Origin: Streptomyces lasiicapitis
Lineage (GTDB): Bacteria; Actinomycetota; Actinomycetes; Streptomycetales; Streptomycetaceae
DNA: 64,000 nt
Direction of reading: 5' to 3'
Assembly: GCF_014646335.1 (NCBI RefSeq)
Contig: NZ_BMNG01000025.1
Location: forward strand, 4,598-68,597
Part shown: one piece after another, positions 1-8,122 of the stretch
How positions within the stretch are numbered: position 1 is the stretch's first letter
How the letters are laid out: every line of letters starts with the position of its first letter
Notes under the pieces: model-generated
The model's input: the letters and a program-made list of their open reading frames with translations, nothing else
Told to the model about the DNA's origin: nothing
Database searches by the model: none
Translations under genes and position numbers: made by a program

Positions 1-377
1 CCGCGGCGGTGGCCGCGGGGGTGGTGCTCGCCGTCGTCGGCCCCGCGGCGGCCGTCATGAGCGCGGGCGGGGGCGACGGCGCGCTGCGGGTCGCCGCGCA
101 CGACGGGCGCAGCGGGATGGCTGCCGTCCTGACGGCCCGGGAGCGGGCGTGGGGGACGGAGGTCGACCTCCAGGTCCGGGACGCGGGCCGGGGGCAGGCC
201 TGCGAGCTGGTCGCCGTCGGGACGGACGGTTCCCGGGACGTCGTGACGACGTGGCGGGGCCCCGGCCGGGAGATGGAGACCACCGGCGGCACCGGGCTGC
301 GGCCGGACCGCATCGACCGCTTCGAGGTCCGGTCCACCGCCGGGGGCGAACGCCTGCTCACCCTGCGCCCGCGTTAG
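1..377 (+). CDS. Probable anti-sigma factor, C-terminal part (5' end outside window)
   Basis: The reading frame is open from the first base, so the gene starts upstream of the window and only about 124 codons are seen. The visible part begins with a hydrophobic Ala/Val-rich stretch that looks like a single membrane segment, followed by about 100 residues rich in Gly, Arg and Val. The tail, with repeated charged beta-strand-like stretches and a motif resembling 'RPDRIDRFEV', resembles the extracytoplasmic domain of actinobacterial zf-HC2/RskA-type anti-sigma factors. The N-terminal zinc-binding domain that would prove this is not in the window. A cognate ECF sigma factor gene would be expected just upstream. 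The family call is moderate only. Confidence 0.5.
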   Translation, partial: AAVAAGVVLAVVGPAAAVMSAGGGDGALRVAAHDGRSGMAAVLTARERAWGTEVDLQVRDAGRGQACELVAVGTDGSRDVVTTWRGPGREMETTGGTGLRPDRIDRFEVRSTAGGERLLTLRPR

Positions 378-411
378 GCGCCGAGCCGCGCCGCGCCGAG
401 GGTCGGCCGGG

Positions 412-1254
412 TCAGGGAGCGGTCGAGTCCGGGCTGATCGTGTCCAGGAGGCGGAGCCTGTCCGCCGAGTCGGTTCCGGGTTCGGCGCCCTGGAAGATGA
501 TCCGCTGGCCGGGGTCGCCGGACACCCTCATGCTCTCCTCCTGGAGTTCCAGGGGCCCGACAAGGGGGTGGTGGTAGCGGCGCGTGGAGTGGCCGCACTC
601 GGCGACGGGCTGGATGGCCCAGATGCGGGCGAACTCAGGGCTCTTGATGCTGAGTTCGCCGATGAGGTCGGCGAGCGCGGGATCGTCGGGCATGTCGCCG
701 GTCGCCATCCGCAGGAAGGCCGCGGTGCGGACCGCGTCGGCCTGCCAGTCCGGGAACAGCTCGCGCATGGCCGGGTCGAGGAACATCAGCCGTGCCAGGT
801 TGACGGGTTGGCCGGGGGCCACGCCGAAGAGCGCGTACCCGAGCCGGTTCGCGCCGAGCAGGTCGAAGTAGCGGCCCACGACCATCGCCGCCTGGTCGAC
901 ACTGCTCTCCACCAGGGCGCGGACGGACGGGCGCAGTCGCTCGGTGCCGTAGGGGCGGCGGGTCTGGCGTGCCTGGGCGGGCCGGGCGAGGCGCAGCAGG
1001 TGGGCCCGCTCGTCCACGGTCAACTGGAGTGCGGTGCCCAGGGCTTGGAGCACGGAGTCCGACATCTGGTGGCTCTCGCCCTGTTCCAGGCGCGTGTAGT
1101 AGTTCACGCTGATCCCAGCCAGGTGGGCCACCTCGTCGCGGCGCAGGCCCGGCACCCGGCGCGGGGTGGCGTACACCGGCACGCCGCTCTCCGCGGGGGT
1201 CAGCGCGGCGCGGTGGGCCCGCAGGAACTCGCCCAACTCCTCAGCAGCAGCCAT
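412..1254 (-). CDS. XRE-family regulator with MmyB-like ligand-binding domain
   Basis: A 280-residue DNA-binding regulator. An XRE helix-turn-helix lies at about residues 8-75 (including 'RRDEVAHLAGISVNYYTRLEQG'-type helices), followed by a domain matching the MmyB-like ligand-binding family, with the hallmark stretch around 'VGRYFDLLGANRLGYALFG' and 'FLDPAMRELFPDW'. I chose the ATG at 1254, giving MAAAEELGEFL; a longer frame exists upstream but is not typical of the family. These regulators often sit divergent to a short-chain or NmrA-type oxidoreductase, as here (next gene starts at 1356), and usually control it. A perfect palindrome at 1300-1311 lies between the two. The ligand is unknown. 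Confidence 0.9.
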   Translation of the reverse strand: MAAAEELGEFLRAHRAALTPAESGVPVYATPRRVPGLRRDEVAHLAGISVNYYTRLEQGESHQMSDSVLQALGTALQLTVDERAHLLRLARPAQARQTRRPYGTERLRPSVRALVESSVDQAAMVVGRYFDLLGANRLGYALFGVAPGQPVNLARLMFLDPAMRELFPDWQADAVRTAAFLRMATGDMPDDPALADLIGELSIKSPEFARIWAIQPVAECGHSTRRYHHPLVGPLELQEESMRVSGDPGQRIIFQGAEPGTDSADRLRLLDTISPDSTAP

Positions 1255-1299
1255 GGATTCATTGTCGTGCCGTACACCGGGGCGCTGCCACCCCACGCC

Positions 1300-1311
1300 G
1301 TGGGTACCCAC
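1300..1311. promoter_or_regulatory. Palindromic operator candidate between XRE regulator and oxidoreductase
   Basis: GTGGGTACCCAC is a perfect 12-bp palindrome. It lies in the 101-bp divergent intergenic space, 45 bp before the oxidoreductase start and 46 bp before the regulator start. This is the expected place for a dimeric regulator to control both genes. The link to the XRE protein is inference from position. Confidence 0.5.
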
Positions 1312-1355
1312 CGCAGGGGCACGCGCGCGGGAGACGGCGGTGGCAGCGTGGAGGC

Positions 1356-2333
1356 ATGACCGAACACAAGACGATTGCAGTGGTCGGCGCGACCGGATCG
1401 CAGGGCGGTGGCCTGGTGCGGGCGATCCTCGACGCCCCCGACAGCGGGTTCACGGCCCGGGTCCTCACGCGGGACGCCGAGTCCCCGCGGGCGCTCGCGC
1501 TGGCCGGGCGCGGCGCGGAGGTGGTCGAGGCCGACCTCGACGACGAGGCCTCGGTGCACCGCGGCTTCGCGGGCGCGTACGGCGCGTTCGTGGTGACCAA
1601 CTTCTGGGCGCCGCTCACACCGGAGCAGGAAGCGGCCAGGGACCGTGCCCGGATGGAGATCGACCAGGCCCACATCGCCGCACGCGCCGCGCACGCGAAC
1701 GGCCTGCGGCACGTGGTGTGGTCCACCCTGGAGGACACCCGGCCGTACTTCGCCCACCTCGGCCGCACGGTCCCGACGCCGCTCGGCACGTACGCGGTGC
1801 CGCACTTCGACGCCAAGGCGGAGGCCAACGCGGCCTTCACGAGCCTCGGCGTGCCGACGACCTTCCTGCAGACCACCTTCTTCTACGAGGCGTTCACCCA
1901 GGGACAGGGCCCGCACCGCGACGCCGACGGCAAGCTCGTCCTGAGCCTCCCCATGGCGGACCGCCCGCTGGCCATGATCGCCGCCGAGGACATCGGCCGC
2001 ACCGCACTGGGCGTGCTGAGCCGGGGTGTGGAGTACGTCGGCCGCACCGTCTCCATCGCGGGCGAGCACGCCACGGGCGAGGAACTCGCGGCCAGGTTCA
2101 CCGCGCTCCTCGGCGAGCAGGTGACGTACCGGCCGCAGAGCTACGAGCAGGCGCGCGCCGCCGGTTACCCGAGCGCGGTGGAGGTGGGGAACATGTACGA
2201 GTTCTACGCCGAGGCGGCCGCCTACTTCACGGGCGCGCGCGACCTGGACCTGGTGCGCCGCCTCAACCCGCGTCTGGAGTCCCTGGACGGCTGGCTTGCG
2301 CGCCACCGCGCCGAGATCGGGGCGACGGTCTGA
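1356..2333 (+). CDS. NmrA/HSCARG-like NAD(P)-binding oxidoreductase
   Basis: A 325-residue Rossmann-fold protein of the atypical SDR/NmrA group. The N-terminus carries the dinucleotide motif 'VVGATGSQGGGLV' (about residues 9-21), and 'VEADLDDEASVHRGFAGAYGAF' follows the usual NmrA pattern of a strand then a helix. No classical YxxxK catalytic pair is obvious, as in NmrA and HSCARG, which act as redox sensors as much as enzymes. It has no signal peptide or membrane segment, so it should be cytosolic. It is transcribed away from the MmyB-type XRE regulator and is the likely target of that regulator. The substrate cannot be told from sequence. Confidence 0.85.
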   Translation: MTEHKTIAVVGATGSQGGGLVRAILDAPDSGFTARVLTRDAESPRALALAGRGAEVVEADLDDEASVHRGFAGAYGAFVVTNFWAPLTPEQEAARDRARMEIDQAHIAARAAHANGLRHVVWSTLEDTRPYFAHLGRTVPTPLGTYAVPHFDAKAEANAAFTSLGVPTTFLQTTFFYEAFTQGQGPHRDADGKLVLSLPMADRPLAMIAAEDIGRTALGVLSRGVEYVGRTVSIAGEHATGEELAARFTALLGEQVTYRPQSYEQARAAGYPSAVEVGNMYEFYAEAAAYFTGARDLDLVRRLNPRLESLDGWLARHRAEIGATV

Positions 2334-2378
2334 GGCACCGCCCGTCCGGCTCCCGGAAGAGCTTCCCTGGAGAGCGGG

Positions 2379-3239
2379 CTACTTCAGGAGCCGGGACATG
2401 CGGCGGTCGGCCAGTGGCTTGCCGCCCGTCTGGCAGGTGGGGCAGTACTGCAGGGACGAGTCCGCGAAGGACACCTCGCGGACGGTGTCGCCGCAGACGG
2501 GGCAGGGAAGTCCGGCGCGTCCGTGCACGCGGAGCCCGGACTTCTTCTCGGACTTGAGCCGCGCGGCGGCAAGCCCGTGCGAGCGCTCCACGGCCTGCGT
2601 GAGCGTCGCGCGCAGCGCCTCGTACAAATGCTGCGTCTCCGCGGCGGACAGGCTCCCGGCGAGCTTGTAGGGCGACATGCGCGCGGCGTGCAGGATCTCG
2701 TCGCTGTAGGCGTTGCCGATGCCGGCGATGAGGCTCTGGTCGCGCAACGCGCCCTTGAGGCGCCGCCGTTCACCGTCCAGGAGCTCCGCGAACCGCTCCG
2801 GGGTGAAGTCCGCGGCCAGCGGGTCGGGGCCGAGGCGGGCGATGCCGGGGAGCGCGGCGGGGTCGTCGGTGACGTACACGGCGAGGCGCTTCTGTGTACC
2901 GGCCTCGGTGAGGTCGAAGCCCGCACCGGTCTCCAGCGCCACGCGCAGCGCGAGGGGGCCCTTGCCGGGCCGTGGGGCGCCGCTCGGGAGCGGGTCCTTC
3001 CACTGGAGCCAGCCCGCGCGGGCGAGGTGCGTGACGAGGTGCAGGCCGCCCGCGTCGACGGCGAGGAACTTGCCGTGGCGGGCGACCCCGGTGACCTCGC
3101 GGCCTTCGAGCGCGGTCACCGGCGGGTCGTACGTCTTGAGGACGCTGATCGCCACCGGCAGCACCCGGACGATCTCGTGCCCGGTCAGCGCGTCGGCGAG
3201 GAACTCCCGCAGCGCCTCGACTTCCGGCAGTTCCGGCAT
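2379..3239 (-). CDS. Fpg/Nei-family DNA glycosylase-lyase
   Basis: A 286-residue base-excision repair glycosylase. The start at 3239 gives the family N-terminus MPELPEVE, with Pro2 as the expected Schiff-base nucleophile and Glu3 as the acid. 'RHGKFL' (Lys57) is the conserved beta-hairpin lysine. The C-terminus has a zinc finger of the form C-x2-C-x16-C-x2-C ('CPVCGDT...YCPTCQ'). A strong ribosome site (AGGGTGAGG) precedes the start, 7 bp after the stop of the upstream phosphatase gene, so the two are probably co-transcribed. The usual Fpg 'LGMSG' loop is replaced by 'HLARAG', and the zinc-finger turn lacks the usual arginine. This points to an actinobacterial Fpg/Nei subgroup rather than MutM proper. 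Confidence 0.92.
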   Translation of the reverse strand: MPELPEVEALREFLADALTGHEIVRVLPVAISVLKTYDPPVTALEGREVTGVARHGKFLAVDAGGLHLVTHLARAGWLQWKDPLPSGAPRPGKGPLALRVALETGAGFDLTEAGTQKRLAVYVTDDPAALPGIARLGPDPLAADFTPERFAELLDGERRRLKGALRDQSLIAGIGNAYSDEILHAARMSPYKLAGSLSAAETQHLYEALRATLTQAVERSHGLAAARLKSEKKSGLRVHGRAGLPCPVCGDTVREVSFADSSLQYCPTCQTGGKPLADRRMSRLLK

Positions 3240-3246
3240 GGCCGCC

Positions 3247-5364
3247 TCACCCTTCGTCCACCGCGTCGCGCGCGGGCACGATGAACTCGCACCACGTGCA
3301 TTTACCACCGCCCCGCGAGTCCACACCCCACACGTCCGCGAGCCGGTCCACGAGCAGCAGGCCGCGCCCGGACACCCCGTCGTCGGAGGCCTCGCGCAGC
3401 CGGGGCAGCGCGCTGGAGGAGTCCTCGACGTCGACGCGAAGGCGCCGGTCGGCGCCGGACACGACGCGCAGCGTGACGATGGCGGGCCCGTCGGTGTGCA
3501 TCAGCGCGTTGGTGATCAGCTCGTCGGCGGCCAGCTCGATCTCGTCGGCGCGGTCGCGCGCGCCCCACGCGCGCACGGCGGCCCGGATCATGTGCCGGGC
3601 CTCGGCGAGTGCCTCCGGGTCGCCCGGCGCGACGTGCTGCTGGAGGCGGCCGCCGGAGCGGGGCGCGTCGACCATGCGGCGGCGCATCAGGAGCAGCGCG
3701 GCGTCGTCGTCGCCCCGGCCGTCGTCGACCCGGCCGCACAGCAGGTCGGCCAGCTCCTCCAGGTCCTGCGGGCCGACGGTGACGAGCTCGGCGAGCGCCT
3801 GGGTGCCGTCGTCGAGGTCGGCGCCGGGCTCCTCGACGAGGCCGTCGGTGTAGAGCAACAGGGTCTGGCCGGGGTCGAGTTCGACGGTGGTCACGGGGTA
3901 GTCGAGATTCCCGAACTCGGCGGAGAGGCCGAGCGGAAGGCCGCCGTCGACGGGCACGCGGCGGCAGGTGCCGTCGGTGAGCCGAAGGAGCGGGTCGATG
4001 TGCCCGGCGCGCACGAGTTGCACCACGCCGGTGCTGAGGTCGGTCTCCGCGTACAGGCAGGTCGCGAAGCGCTCGGTGTCGAGTTCGTGCAGGAAGCCGG
4101 AGGCGCGGGCCATGACGGTGGCGGGCGTGTGGCCCTCGGCGGCGTACGCGCGCAGCACGATGCGCAGTTGGCCCATGACGGCGGCGGCGTGGGTGTCGTG
4201 GCCCTGTACGTCGCCGATGACGGCGCCGACGCGGCCGCCGGGCAGCGGGATCACGTCGTACCAGTCGCCGCCGATGTCGCGGCCGAGCGCCGCGCTGCGG
4301 TAGCGCACGGCGATGTCGGCGCCGAGGACGCCGGGGATGTGGCGGGGCAGCATCGCCTGCTGCAGGCCCTCCGCGAGGTCCTTCTCCTGTTCGTAGAACA
4401 TGGCGCGCTGCAGGCTCTGCGCGATGCTGCTGCTGAGCGCCACCAGGACGGTGCGTTCCTCCTGCGTGAACCCGGTGCGGTCCTGGTAGAGCAGGCCGAG
4501 CACGGCGATCGGCTTGGCCTGGGCGATCAGCGGCAGATAGGCGGCCGAGGTGATGCCGAGGTGCTCGATGTGCGGCCACAGCTTGGGGTAGGAGGCGGCG
4601 AACTCCTCGGGCGTCTCGATGTAGCGCGGCGAGAGCGTGCGCACGACCTCGCCCATGGGGTAGGGCTCGTCGACGCGGGTGAGGCGGGTGCCGGGGACGT
4701 AGCCCTCCGGCGGCCCTTCCGCGACGAGCCGGATCCGGCCGGCCTCGACGAGGCCCATGACCAGGTGCGAGGCGCCGAGGTGGGCGAGGCCCTGGGCGTC
4801 GCTGAGGACGTCGATGACGTCGGCGACGGTACGGGCGTGGGCCAGGGCCGCCGTGGTGCCCTGGACGACGCTGGTGCGGCGGCGCCGGTCCGCCTCCTCC
4901 TCCACGCGCTCGCGGTGCGCGGTGCTGTCGCTGAGCTCGCGGGTCGCGTCGCGCACGATGCCCACGATGCGCTGCGGGCGCCGGGATCCGTCGCGCAGGA
5001 CGTGGCCCTGGGTGTGCCGCCAGCGCAGGCCGCCGTCGCGCAGGCGCACCCGGAAGTACGCGCCGTAGCCGGCGTCGCCGTTCTTCAGGGCCTGTGAGAC
5101 CTGGGTGTCGAGGCGGTGGGCCTCGCCGGGCGGCACCCGGACGGCGAGGCTCTGCGGCCGGTTGTCGAACTCGTCGGGCCGCAGGTCGAAGAGGGCGAGG
5201 ACCGCGTCGTCCAGGAGCAGCTCCCCGCTCCGCAGGTCCCACTCGAAGCCGCCCATCTCCAGACCGGGACCGTAGGCGTCGAGAAAACAGCAGGCCGGAG
5301 GGGATGCGGAGCTGCCGCTGCAGCGCCGCATCGCTGCCTCGACACCTCCCGTGCCCGCGTCCAT
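3247..5364 (-). CDS. PAS-GAF-SpoIIE phosphatase with C-terminal HATPase (RsbU/RsbW-like)
   Basis: A 705-residue soluble signalling protein. Domains in order are a PAS-like segment (about 35-140, 'GGFEWDLRSGELLLDDAVLALF' type followed by 'RRPQRIVGIVRDATREL'), a GAF domain (about 165-320), a PP2C/SpoIIE serine phosphatase (about 335-560, with metal-binding 'DIGGDWYDV', 'GDVQGHD' and 'LLLYTDGLVE'), and a C-terminal RsbW-like histidine kinase ATPase domain (about 590-700, 'ADELITNALMHT' and 'GRGLLLVDRLAD'). This fused layout is common in Streptomyces, where such proteins act in partner-switching control of sigma factors. It probably dephosphorylates an anti-anti-sigma factor, and the ATPase domain may act as the opposing kinase. 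It is followed by the Fpg gene after 7 bp. Confidence 0.92.
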   Translation of the reverse strand: MDAGTGGVEAAMRRCSGSSASPPACCFLDAYGPGLEMGGFEWDLRSGELLLDDAVLALFDLRPDEFDNRPQSLAVRVPPGEAHRLDTQVSQALKNGDAGYGAYFRVRLRDGGLRWRHTQGHVLRDGSRRPQRIVGIVRDATRELSDSTAHRERVEEEADRRRRTSVVQGTTAALAHARTVADVIDVLSDAQGLAHLGASHLVMGLVEAGRIRLVAEGPPEGYVPGTRLTRVDEPYPMGEVVRTLSPRYIETPEEFAASYPKLWPHIEHLGITSAAYLPLIAQAKPIAVLGLLYQDRTGFTQEERTVLVALSSSIAQSLQRAMFYEQEKDLAEGLQQAMLPRHIPGVLGADIAVRYRSAALGRDIGGDWYDVIPLPGGRVGAVIGDVQGHDTHAAAVMGQLRIVLRAYAAEGHTPATVMARASGFLHELDTERFATCLYAETDLSTGVVQLVRAGHIDPLLRLTDGTCRRVPVDGGLPLGLSAEFGNLDYPVTTVELDPGQTLLLYTDGLVEEPGADLDDGTQALAELVTVGPQDLEELADLLCGRVDDGRGDDDAALLLMRRRMVDAPRSGGRLQQHVAPGDPEALAEARHMIRAAVRAWGARDRADEIELAADELITNALMHTDGPAIVTLRVVSGADRRLRVDVEDSSSALPRLREASDDGVSGRGLLLVDRLADVWGVDSRGGGKCTWCEFIVPARDAVDEG

Positions 5365-5433
5365 GGGCCAACGCTAGGCGCACCCTCGGACGGCCGCATG
5401 TGGACGGCGGCCGCCCTTGGCGCGCCGGGGCGC

Positions 5434-6618
5434 TCAGCTGTCGAAGGAGCCGGGGTCGGGGCCGAAGACCGTGGAGGTGACGCCGTCGGGCGTGCGGTCC
5501 TGGGGGCCGGGCGGCTGCACTCCGGGGTCCTGCGGCGGGGTGGGGCAGCCGGGCGGGAGCGGGGCCGGGGTGGCGTCCAGGGGGTCGTCCGTGCCGGTTC
5601 CCGGGGTGGGGCAGTCGGTCGGGGTGCCGTCCTCGTCGGGGGTGCCGGGGACAAGGTCACGGTCGGAGGGGTCCGAGGGGTCCGAGGGATCCGCCGGGTC
5701 CGACGGGTCGGAGGAGTCGAACGGGTCCGCGGAGTCGCTGGGGTCGGTCGGGTCCGTGGAGTCGCTCGGGTCGCCGCTCTCGTCCGGGTCTGCGGAGTCG
5801 GTGGGCGGGGTGGACGTCGGGTCCGGGGGCGGCACGGTGTGGTCGTCCTCGCCGTGATGGTCGCCGGTCTTCCGCTCGATCCAGGTGTTGTTGACGATGT
5901 TCACGATGATGATGACGTTGATCGGCCGTGGCGCGGGCGTCACGACGATCACCTTCGTGGGCCGGTAGCCGCTCCACGGCTGTCCGCTGTGGCTCGGGGT
6001 GTCCCGGAAGGCGACCGGGGGCTTCAGCGGGTTGCCGCACGCGCAGCGCACCCGGGGCAGGCCGCGGTCGTCGACGAGGACGGCGGTGCCCGCCTGGAGC
6101 ACGGACTGGTAGGCGGTGGCCCGCCCGTCGCGGTAGCCGTGGTTGGTGACGCGGGTGTCGGCGCGCAGGACGACGGGGGTGAGGCCGCGCAGGTAGGCGG
6201 GGATGCCGTCCTGGGCGATGCCAGCCGCGCCGGCGAAGGCGCGGGCGCGGGCGGGTTCGGCGGTCAGGAAGCGGATCTGGAGGCCCACGTCGCAGCTGCC
6301 GACGCGCTGCGTGCCGCCGTAGAGGCCGGGTGTGCCGCCCGCCAGGGAGCGCAGGCCCTGGTCGGCGGGCGGGGACGAGTCGCTGGGCGACGGTTGCTGC
6401 GAACGGGTGACGGGTGGCGGGCTCCCGGTGTCCCTGGCGGTGGAGTCCGTGAAGGGGTCCGGGCCCTGCGCGGCGACGGGTTGCAGGAACAGCTCGCGTC
6501 CGCTGTCCGCGTTCTGCTTCTTCTCCTGGCCGTCGCTGTCGGAGCCTGAGCATCCCGCGACGGTCAGCGCCGCGGATATCCCGAGGGCCGTCGCCCACGT
6601 CCTGGTGGAGGTGCGCAC
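5434..6618 (-). CDS. Secreted lipoprotein, DUF6777-like, with Asp/Ser/Pro repeat tail
   Basis: A 394-residue exported protein. The N-terminus has a signal peptide ending in the lipobox 'LTVAGC' (Cys23), so it should be lipid-anchored outside the membrane. Residues about 40-250 form a conserved domain starting 'GRELFLQPVAAQGPDPFT', which I recognise as the DUF6777 type of Streptomyces lipoproteins. It includes a Cys pair in 'RVRCACGNPLKPP' and ends in a very hydrophobic Ile/Val strand. Residues about 255-394 are low-complexity, with many SDP, DPS and DPT units, and look like a flexible spacer or wall-spanning region. The function is unknown. It lies upstream of the phosphatase gene on the same strand, 69 bp apart. 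Confidence 0.8.
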   Translation of the reverse strand: MRTSTRTWATALGISAALTVAGCSGSDSDGQEKKQNADSGRELFLQPVAAQGPDPFTDSTARDTGSPPPVTRSQQPSPSDSSPPADQGLRSLAGGTPGLYGGTQRVGSCDVGLQIRFLTAEPARARAFAGAAGIAQDGIPAYLRGLTPVVLRADTRVTNHGYRDGRATAYQSVLQAGTAVLVDDRGLPRVRCACGNPLKPPVAFRDTPSHSGQPWSGYRPTKVIVVTPAPRPINVIIIVNIVNNTWIERKTGDHHGEDDHTVPPPDPTSTPPTDSADPDESGDPSDSTDPTDPSDSADPFDSSDPSDPADPSDPSDPSDRDLVPGTPDEDGTPTDCPTPGTGTDDPLDATPAPLPPGCPTPPQDPGVQPPGPQDRTPDGVTSTVFGPDPGSFDS

Positions 6619-6678
6619 GGGGGGTCTCCCGCCTGTTGCCGGGGCATTCGTCCCTCATTGTCTGGCGGGCGGAGCGGG

Positions 6679-6700
6679 GCCCCGCAAACGGAGGCGGGGC
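6679..6700 (-). terminator. Hairpin terminator candidate after the XRE-like gene
   Basis: GCCCCGC and GCGGGGC form a perfect 7-bp stem with an 8-nt loop. It begins directly after the stop codon at 6701 on the minus strand. There is no clear T-tract, as is common in Streptomyces. Confidence 0.45.
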
Positions 6701-7735
6701 TCAGCCGTCGTCCGGCCACTGCCAGCTCATGCCGTAGATGCCTTGCCGGCACTGCGCGGCGTACAGATGAGCCGTGCCGGAGGTGTCCACGGGCAGGGGT
6801 CGTACCTTCCGCTGCTGCGCTGAGGAGTTCTCGCGGTAGTACGAGTGGCAGATCGCCGGGAGGCGGTCGTGGGGGAAGTACACGTGCAGGAGGTAGGCGT
6901 CCTGGTTGCCGCGGATGCCGCGCTCGTGGAATCCCGTCGGGTTCTCGTAGGGGGCGGTACGGATCTCGTAGTCGACGGACATGGTCTCGCCCACCGTCAG
7001 CGGACGGCCGAAGCCGATCTGGAGCATGACCCCGCCCGAGGCCGCGTCCTGCCGCAGCGACTCCAATTGTCCGCAGCGCACGGTCGCTTCGGGCAGCGCG
7101 CCGTCGGGATCGTCCAGAAAGTGCAGGTTCATCATCTGTTCCGGTCCGTCGGCTACGGCGCGGACCAGGTGATTCACGATCAGACGGCGTACGCAGCCGC
7201 GCCGGTCCAGGTGCAGGACCTCGCGGGTCAGGAGCACGACGATGTCCCGGTTGAAGTCCGCGAAGGAGTCCCCGAGCGCCTGCTCCTGCCAGGACGACTG
7301 GCCGTAGAGACGGCGGGTCGCGTGCTCGTCGGTGCGCGCGACGCGTCGCCCGCGCGGGCGTTGGGGCGGAAGGAGTGCGGAGAGACCGCCGGGCGGCAGG
7401 TCGAGGATGCTTTCCAGGGCGACCACGGCGCGCAGTGAGTCGGAGCGCTCGGGCCGGGTGCGGTCGCGCTGCCAGTAGCTGAGGGTCGCGGGGGTGAGCC
7501 GGATGCCGCGGGCGGTCAGCCGCTCGCAGATGCGGTCCAGGGGGAGCCCGCGCCGGCGTACCGCCTCGCGCAGGGCGACGGCGAACGGAGCGGGGCGTTC
7601 CGCCGAAAGGGCCGACGCGAGGTCCGACGCAGGGTCCGGCGCAAGAGCCGGTGAAAGACCCGACGAAAGGACCGATTCAGTATCGGTTTCCCGGGTGTTC
7701 GGCTCGTTCGGCGTCAGCCCGGATGTATCCGTCAC
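6701..7735 (-). CDS. XRE-like helix-turn-helix protein with unrecognised C-terminal domain
   Basis: A 344-residue protein. I chose the GTG at 7735 because GGGAGG sits about 9 bases before it; an in-frame start at 7786 lacks such a site. The first 45 residues are low-complexity. A helix-turn-helix follows at about 50-115 ('GLPLDRICERLTARGIRLTPATLSYWQRD'-like helices). The remaining 200 residues form a domain I do not recognise. It has conserved-looking aromatic and charged blocks, such as 'RRLIVNHLVRAVADGPEQMMNLHF' in pieces and 'HVYFPHDRLPAICHSYYRE', which suggests a folded beta-rich effector domain. It has no membrane segment. It lies alone, divergent from the secreted protease. The regulated genes are unknown. 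Confidence 0.75.
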   Translation of the reverse strand: MTDTSGLTPNEPNTRETDTESVLSSGLSPALAPDPASDLASALSAERPAPFAVALREAVRRRGLPLDRICERLTARGIRLTPATLSYWQRDRTRPERSDSLRAVVALESILDLPPGGLSALLPPQRPRGRRVARTDEHATRRLYGQSSWQEQALGDSFADFNRDIVVLLTREVLHLDRRGCVRRLIVNHLVRAVADGPEQMMNLHFLDDPDGALPEATVRCGQLESLRQDAASGGVMLQIGFGRPLTVGETMSVDYEIRTAPYENPTGFHERGIRGNQDAYLLHVYFPHDRLPAICHSYYRENSSAQQRKVRPLPVDTSGTAHLYAAQCRQGIYGMSWQWPDDG

Positions 7736-8049
7736 GAATTTCCGCCTCCCGGCATGACAGATGACGACCCACGGCTCCGCTACCAAACCCCGTCGGGGCC
7801 TTGTACGTCAATATCCGGAACGCCGCTTGCGCCTCACTCTTTGCCCGCGTCAACCCCTGGACGAGCACTGATCGTTGCGTCGGCGTCGCTCTCCGACACC
7901 ATCGCATTCCCCGAGTTCGCGCATTAAGTGTTTACGTCTTTCGCCTTAAAACCCCGCGCTCCGCCATGCCTTGTGTGACCGCCCGGACCGACGGGAGGGT
8001 TTCGCCCACGGCACGGTCCGGGAAATCCCGCGCACCACGCCGATGGACG
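7736..8049. other. Divergent intergenic region without a gene
   Basis: Most of a 387-bp gap between the XRE-like gene and the protease. It is less GC-rich than the rest of the window, with AT-rich patches near 7805 and 7925-7970, as expected for promoters. On the minus strand TTGACG (7806-7811) is a possible -35 box for the XRE-like gene, but a convincing -10 is not visible. No coding frame with a plausible start and ribosome site was found. Confidence 0.5.
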
Positions 8050-8086
8050 TTCGGTGCACCGAATGACCCCACCCCGGTGCACCGAA
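8050..8086. promoter_or_regulatory. Paired GGTGCACC palindromes before the protease gene
   Basis: TTCGGTGCACCGAA (8050-8063) is a perfect 14-bp palindrome. A second copy of its core and right arm, CGGTGCACCGAA, lies at 8075-8086. The centres are 23 bp apart, about two turns of the helix, so two dimers could bind on the same face. The pair ends 36 bp before the protease start, overlapping the likely promoter or leader. The binding protein is not known; the divergent XRE-like protein is one candidate. Confidence 0.55.
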
Positions 8087-8122
8087 CTTCCATGAGCCCC
8101 CACACAGTTGAAAGGCATTCAG

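Noticed and set aside
568..1359. Long plus-strand open frame opposite the XRE regulator
   Set aside because: It is a mirror of the regulator on the other strand, with no ribosome site and no recognisable domain; such frames are common in high-GC DNA.
2713..5097. 794-codon plus-strand frame opposite the SpoIIE phosphatase and Fpg genes
   Set aside because: Composition (Ala, Gly, Val, Arg runs) is that of an antisense shadow, and the minus-strand genes have full catalytic motifs.
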